From positions 3,720,001-3,784,000 of the forward strand of contig AP018536.1 of the NCBI GenBank assembly GCA_003584705.1: 64,000 bases of DNA, written 5' to 3'. The notes beneath the pieces are model-generated. The model ran no database searches, was not told where the DNA came from, and saw only the letters and a list, made by a program, of their open reading frames with translations. The translations under genes were made by a program, and so were the position numbers. Positions 61,558-64,000 of this stretch are shown here, in pieces (within the stretch, counting starts at the first letter, position 1; each line of letters opens with the position of its first letter). This stretch comes from Lachnospiraceae bacterium GAM79 (lineage in GTDB: Bacteria > Bacillota > Clostridia > Lachnospirales > Lachnospiraceae).

Positions 61558-61590
61558 TCCGGACAGACATCTGTCCAGAACGGAGTTACT

Positions 61591-63189
61591 ATGTATCAGC
61601 TTTTAATCGTAGATGATGAGCCTTTGGTTCAGGCGGGTATCCGCTCCATGCTGAACTGGAATGAATTAAATATCGAGATCTGCGGCACTGCCATGAACGG
61701 TCAGGCAGCTCTCAGGATCATCGAGGAAAAATCTCCTGAGATTGTGATCACGGATATCAAAATGCCCGTAATGAGCGGTCTGGATCTCGCAAAAGTATGT
61801 AGGGAACGCTATGGTGAAAACTGTCCGTACTTTATCATCCTTACCAGCTATGAGGATTTCCAGATGGCCAGAGATGCTCTGTCCTATCAGGTATCCGATT
61901 ATCTGGTGAAGCTGGAGCTGACACCGGAAGTATTGAAAAATGCCATAGACCGGGTACTCACACAGATCTCCCGTTCCCGGAAAAAGCAGATGTCCGCCGT
62001 AAATATTCATCCCTTTTATGACAAGTTCCTGATCAGTCTCCTTCATGACCTGTTCGAGTCCGAAGAACAGTTCCGTCTGCAGAGCAGAGATCTGAATCTG
62101 AATTTCGATTACGTCGCTTATGTGTGCTGTTACGGAGAGATCATCAGCCCTCAGGCCGATCAGATGTCTGCCGAAAAGCAGATGCCTCTGTTTACCAGTT
62201 CACTGCAGATGATCCGGGAACTGGGCGGTAAATATCTGCCGCTGTATGCATTATCCCTGGATCTGCGCCATTTTGCACTGATTTTCTGCTTTGCGGATGC
62301 CGTAGGTACCGATGATTATGTAGAAAATCTGACGGAGATTCTGCACAATATCAGTGGAACTCTGCAAAACTACTATAATGTGTCGCTACGCTGCGGCATC
62401 GGCATCCCGGTTCAGACGCCTGGTACCATCTGTGATTCCTACCAGTACGCGAGACAGATTTTTCAAAATACGGAATCCCATGACGCGATAGTAGCATTTG
62501 ATACCGGTCATTCACAGGAAAAGGCTAAGAATTCCTTCAATATCAGCCTGTTTAAGAATGATCTCACCAGAGCTTTTGAAGAATATGATCCTGATATTTT
62601 ACATAACACGATTCAGTCGATCTGCGATCTGTTCCGGGATCACCCGGGGCACTATGTGCAGGCTCTGGACGCTGCCAGCAATATTCTCTATCTGTCGATT
62701 TCGCTTTTACAGGACGGGGAATCTATTGTGTCCGGCTTTTTTGCGGAAGATCCGGATGGCTACCGTTCCCTCTATAAGCAGTCCAATGTGGATCACGTGA
62801 TCCAGTGGCTGCAATTCTTCTGCGGACAACTGTGCGAATTGTTCCAATCCCGTCGAAAGGATTATAAAAACCACATCGTAACTAATGTTCGGAAATATAT
62901 TAATGAACACGTTAGCGAGCGGTTGTCCCTGAATGAGGTGGCCGCAGTCTTTGGCATCAGCCCGAATTACTTAAGCCAGCTGTTCAGCAAATACAACGAT
63001 ACCGGCTTCAGTGAATATATCAACATCTGCAAGATCACGGAAGCCAAACGGCTGCTGGAAGAAGAAAATATGAAGGTCTACGAGGCCGCAGAGGCTCTGG
63101 GCTTCGAGAGTGCCTTCTATTTCAGCAAGGTATTTAAACGGGTGGAGGGTGTCTCCCCCACGGAATATGTGAATGGGAAATTTAATTAA
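61591..63189 (+). CDS. YesN-type response regulator with AraC output
   Basis: A 532-residue regulator: receiver domain (LLIVDDEPLVQAGIRSML, phospho-acceptor Asp in VITDIKMPVMSG, Lys-less EL in YLVKLELTPE), a middle domain of about 260 residues (WHICH resembles the YesN GGDEF-like linker) and a C-terminal AraC HTH pair (LNEVAAVFGISPNYLSQLFSKYNDTGFSEYI; YEAAEALGFESAFYFSKVFKRVEGVSPTEYV). It is expected to activate the divergent ABC operon and the hydrolase genes on sensing of the saccharide by the kinase. It lies 33 bases after the kinase gene. Confidence 0.93.
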   Translation: MYQLLIVDDEPLVQAGIRSMLNWNELNIEICGTAMNGQAALRIIEEKSPEIVITDIKMPVMSGLDLAKVCRERYGENCPYFIILTSYEDFQMARDALSYQVSDYLVKLELTPEVLKNAIDRVLTQISRSRKKQMSAVNIHPFYDKFLISLLHDLFESEEQFRLQSRDLNLNFDYVAYVCCYGEIISPQADQMSAEKQMPLFTSSLQMIRELGGKYLPLYALSLDLRHFALIFCFADAVGTDDYVENLTEILHNISGTLQNYYNVSLRCGIGIPVQTPGTICDSYQYARQIFQNTESHDAIVAFDTGHSQEKAKNSFNISLFKNDLTRAFEEYDPDILHNTIQSICDLFRDHPGHYVQALDAASNILYLSISLLQDGESIVSGFFAEDPDGYRSLYKQSNVDHVIQWLQFFCGQLCELFQSRRKDYKNHIVTNVRKYINEHVSERLSLNEVAAVFGISPNYLSQLFSKYNDTGFSEYINICKITEAKRLLEEENMKVYEAAEALGFESAFYFSKVFKRVEGVSPTEYVNGKFN

Positions 63190-63210
63190 CATATATAACG
63201 GAGCATAACG

Positions 63211-64000
63211 ATGAACAATCAGAACAATAAAACAGCTTATGCCAATCATAATATAGAAAAACGCTTTTTGGAAACAGCCGAAACTTTTCATGGTACTTTT
63301 CAGTCTTTCCGGCCTTTTCCGAAAGCTTCTATGCAGACATCCTATGAGACTCTCCCTGAGTCATTAAAAGAAAAACTCATTCAGGCAGGTGAGGAAAAAC
63401 TGAATTACTCTTTTCCGGTGATCCGTGCCACGGATTATATGCGTTTTAAAAGAGACGGTGACCGGGCTGCTTTTGAAGCCCTCTATTTTGCCAAACGCAA
63501 TGCCCTGAATGATCTGATCCAGGCCGAATGTGTGGAACATCAGGGACGTTTTCTGGACGATATTCTCAATGGTATCTATTCCATCTGTGAAGAGACTGCC
63601 TGGCAGCTTCCCGCGCATAACTCCTATATCCGGGATACCCCGCAGTTGATCCTGCCGGATGTGACCAGGCCCGTCATGGATCTGTTCGCCTGCGAGACCG
63701 GTGCACTGCTGGCCTGTGCGGCTTATCTGCTGGAAGAAGAATTCAACGCTGTCAGCCCTTTTATCCTGACCTGCATCGAGGACAATCTGAAGCGACGGAT
63801 CCTGCTGCCCTATCTGACCGCACATTTCTGGTGGATGGGACATGACGATGAGCCTATGTGCAACTGGACCGTATGGTGTACACAGAATGTACTGCTGACC
63901 ACGTTCCTGATGCCCTGGAGTGTGGAAATGTCCTCTCGGTTGTCCTCTCCGGTGCGCACATTCTGCGGAAATGCTCCGTTATTCCTGCCGGAGAATACGT
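63211..64000 (+). CDS. Heparinase II/III-family protein, truncated by window end
   Basis: ATG 63211, with GGAG seven bases upstream, opens a frame of at least 263 codons that leaves the window. The visible part is the helical alpha/alpha barrel of heparinase II/III-like proteins: VIRATDYMRFKRDGDRAAFE, ...ARRNALNDLIQAECVEHQGRFLDDILNGIYSICEETAWQLPAHNSY, RPVMDLFACETGALLACAAYLLEE, and WWMGHDDEPMCNWTVWCTQNVLLT. The catalytic residues of this family lie partly in the missing half, so lyase activity cannot be confirmed. It follows the YesMN pair in the same direction and is likely induced with the locus. Confidence 0.82.
   Translation, partial: MNNQNNKTAYANHNIEKRFLETAETFHGTFQSFRPFPKASMQTSYETLPESLKEKLIQAGEEKLNYSFPVIRATDYMRFKRDGDRAAFEALYFAKRNALNDLIQAECVEHQGRFLDDILNGIYSICEETAWQLPAHNSYIRDTPQLILPDVTRPVMDLFACETGALLACAAYLLEEEFNAVSPFILTCIEDNLKRRILLPYLTAHFWWMGHDDEPMCNWTVWCTQNVLLTTFLMPWSVEMSSRLSSPVRTFCGNAPLFLPENT

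Noticed and set aside
1..64000. CRISPR arrays, rRNA and tRNA genes
   Set aside because: No spaced direct-repeat array and no tRNA cloverleaf or rRNA signature was found on either strand; the GTCAACC repeats at 14116-14390 are too short and irregular for CRISPR.

Overview
The window looks like a chromosome segment of an anaerobic, gut-type Firmicute, most likely a member of Lachnospiraceae (Clostridia). Grounds: a MecA adaptor, a T-box leader in front of the archaeal-type prolyl-tRNA synthetase, a CD1871A-type mini-protein next to a 4Fe-4S membrane protein, Firmicute-type Shine-Dalgarno sites (AAGGAGG/AAAGGAG) before most genes, and a YesMN/ABC carbohydrate locus. Species assignment is inference. 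No rRNA, tRNA or CRISPR array was seen.

Layout. 1-5.3 kb: small housekeeping or accessory enzymes on the minus strand (Nudix hydrolases, one broken by an in-frame amber codon; a HAD nucleotidase; two GNAT acetyltransferases; a DUF1016 nuclease). 5.3-9.2 kb: an OmpR-type two-component system divergent from a putative extracytoplasmic thiol-redox operon (CD1871A peptide, 4Fe-4S membrane protein, TlpA-like lipoprotein). 9.2-11.3 kb: a sigma-A-like promoter, a yybP-ykoY (Mn2+) riboswitch with a terminator, then two candidate Mn2+/cation exporters (CaCA and TMEM165/GDT1 families).

12,082-25,435: an integrative mobilizable element of about 13.35 kb, inserted inside the helix-turn-helix region of an XRE regulator whose two halves survive at 25,557-25,436 and 12,081-11,295. 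It carries near-identical terminal inverted repeats, a large serine recombinase, TnpW, VapE and CHC2 primase proteins with an iteron-like candidate origin, a MobA/MobL relaxase that seems to start at ATA, an RSF1010-like oriT, an excisionase-like protein, a DUF6076 protein, and an ABC exporter with its own two-component system.

25.6-36.8 kb: an Abi (HEPN) gene preceded by a structured RNA, a remnant of an ATC hydrolase, a DnaQ-like exonuclease, two alpha/beta hydrolases, proS with T-box, a four-gene zinc-ribbon/membrane operon and an AraC regulator. 36.8-41.3 kb: L-rhamnose catabolism (aldolase, a FucI/AraA-like isomerase, kinase, mutarotase). 41.6-43.3 kb: RluA pseudouridine synthase and MecA.

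43.5-64 kb: a polysaccharide-utilisation locus. A 2,727-residue surface protein joins a GH59-like and a GH43 (subfamily-24-like) catalytic domain. With it come a DUF2264 (GH154-type) protein, a GH88 hydrolase, a carbohydrate ABC transporter containing an intracellular discoidin-like protein, a YesM/YesN sensor pair and a heparinase II/III-like protein cut by the window end. Read with the adjacent rhamnose genes, this suggests growth on a type II arabinogalactan whose beta-galactan carries rhamnose and glucuronic acid caps; that is a hypothesis. Three palindromic MITE-like repeat families (four copies) lie between genes.
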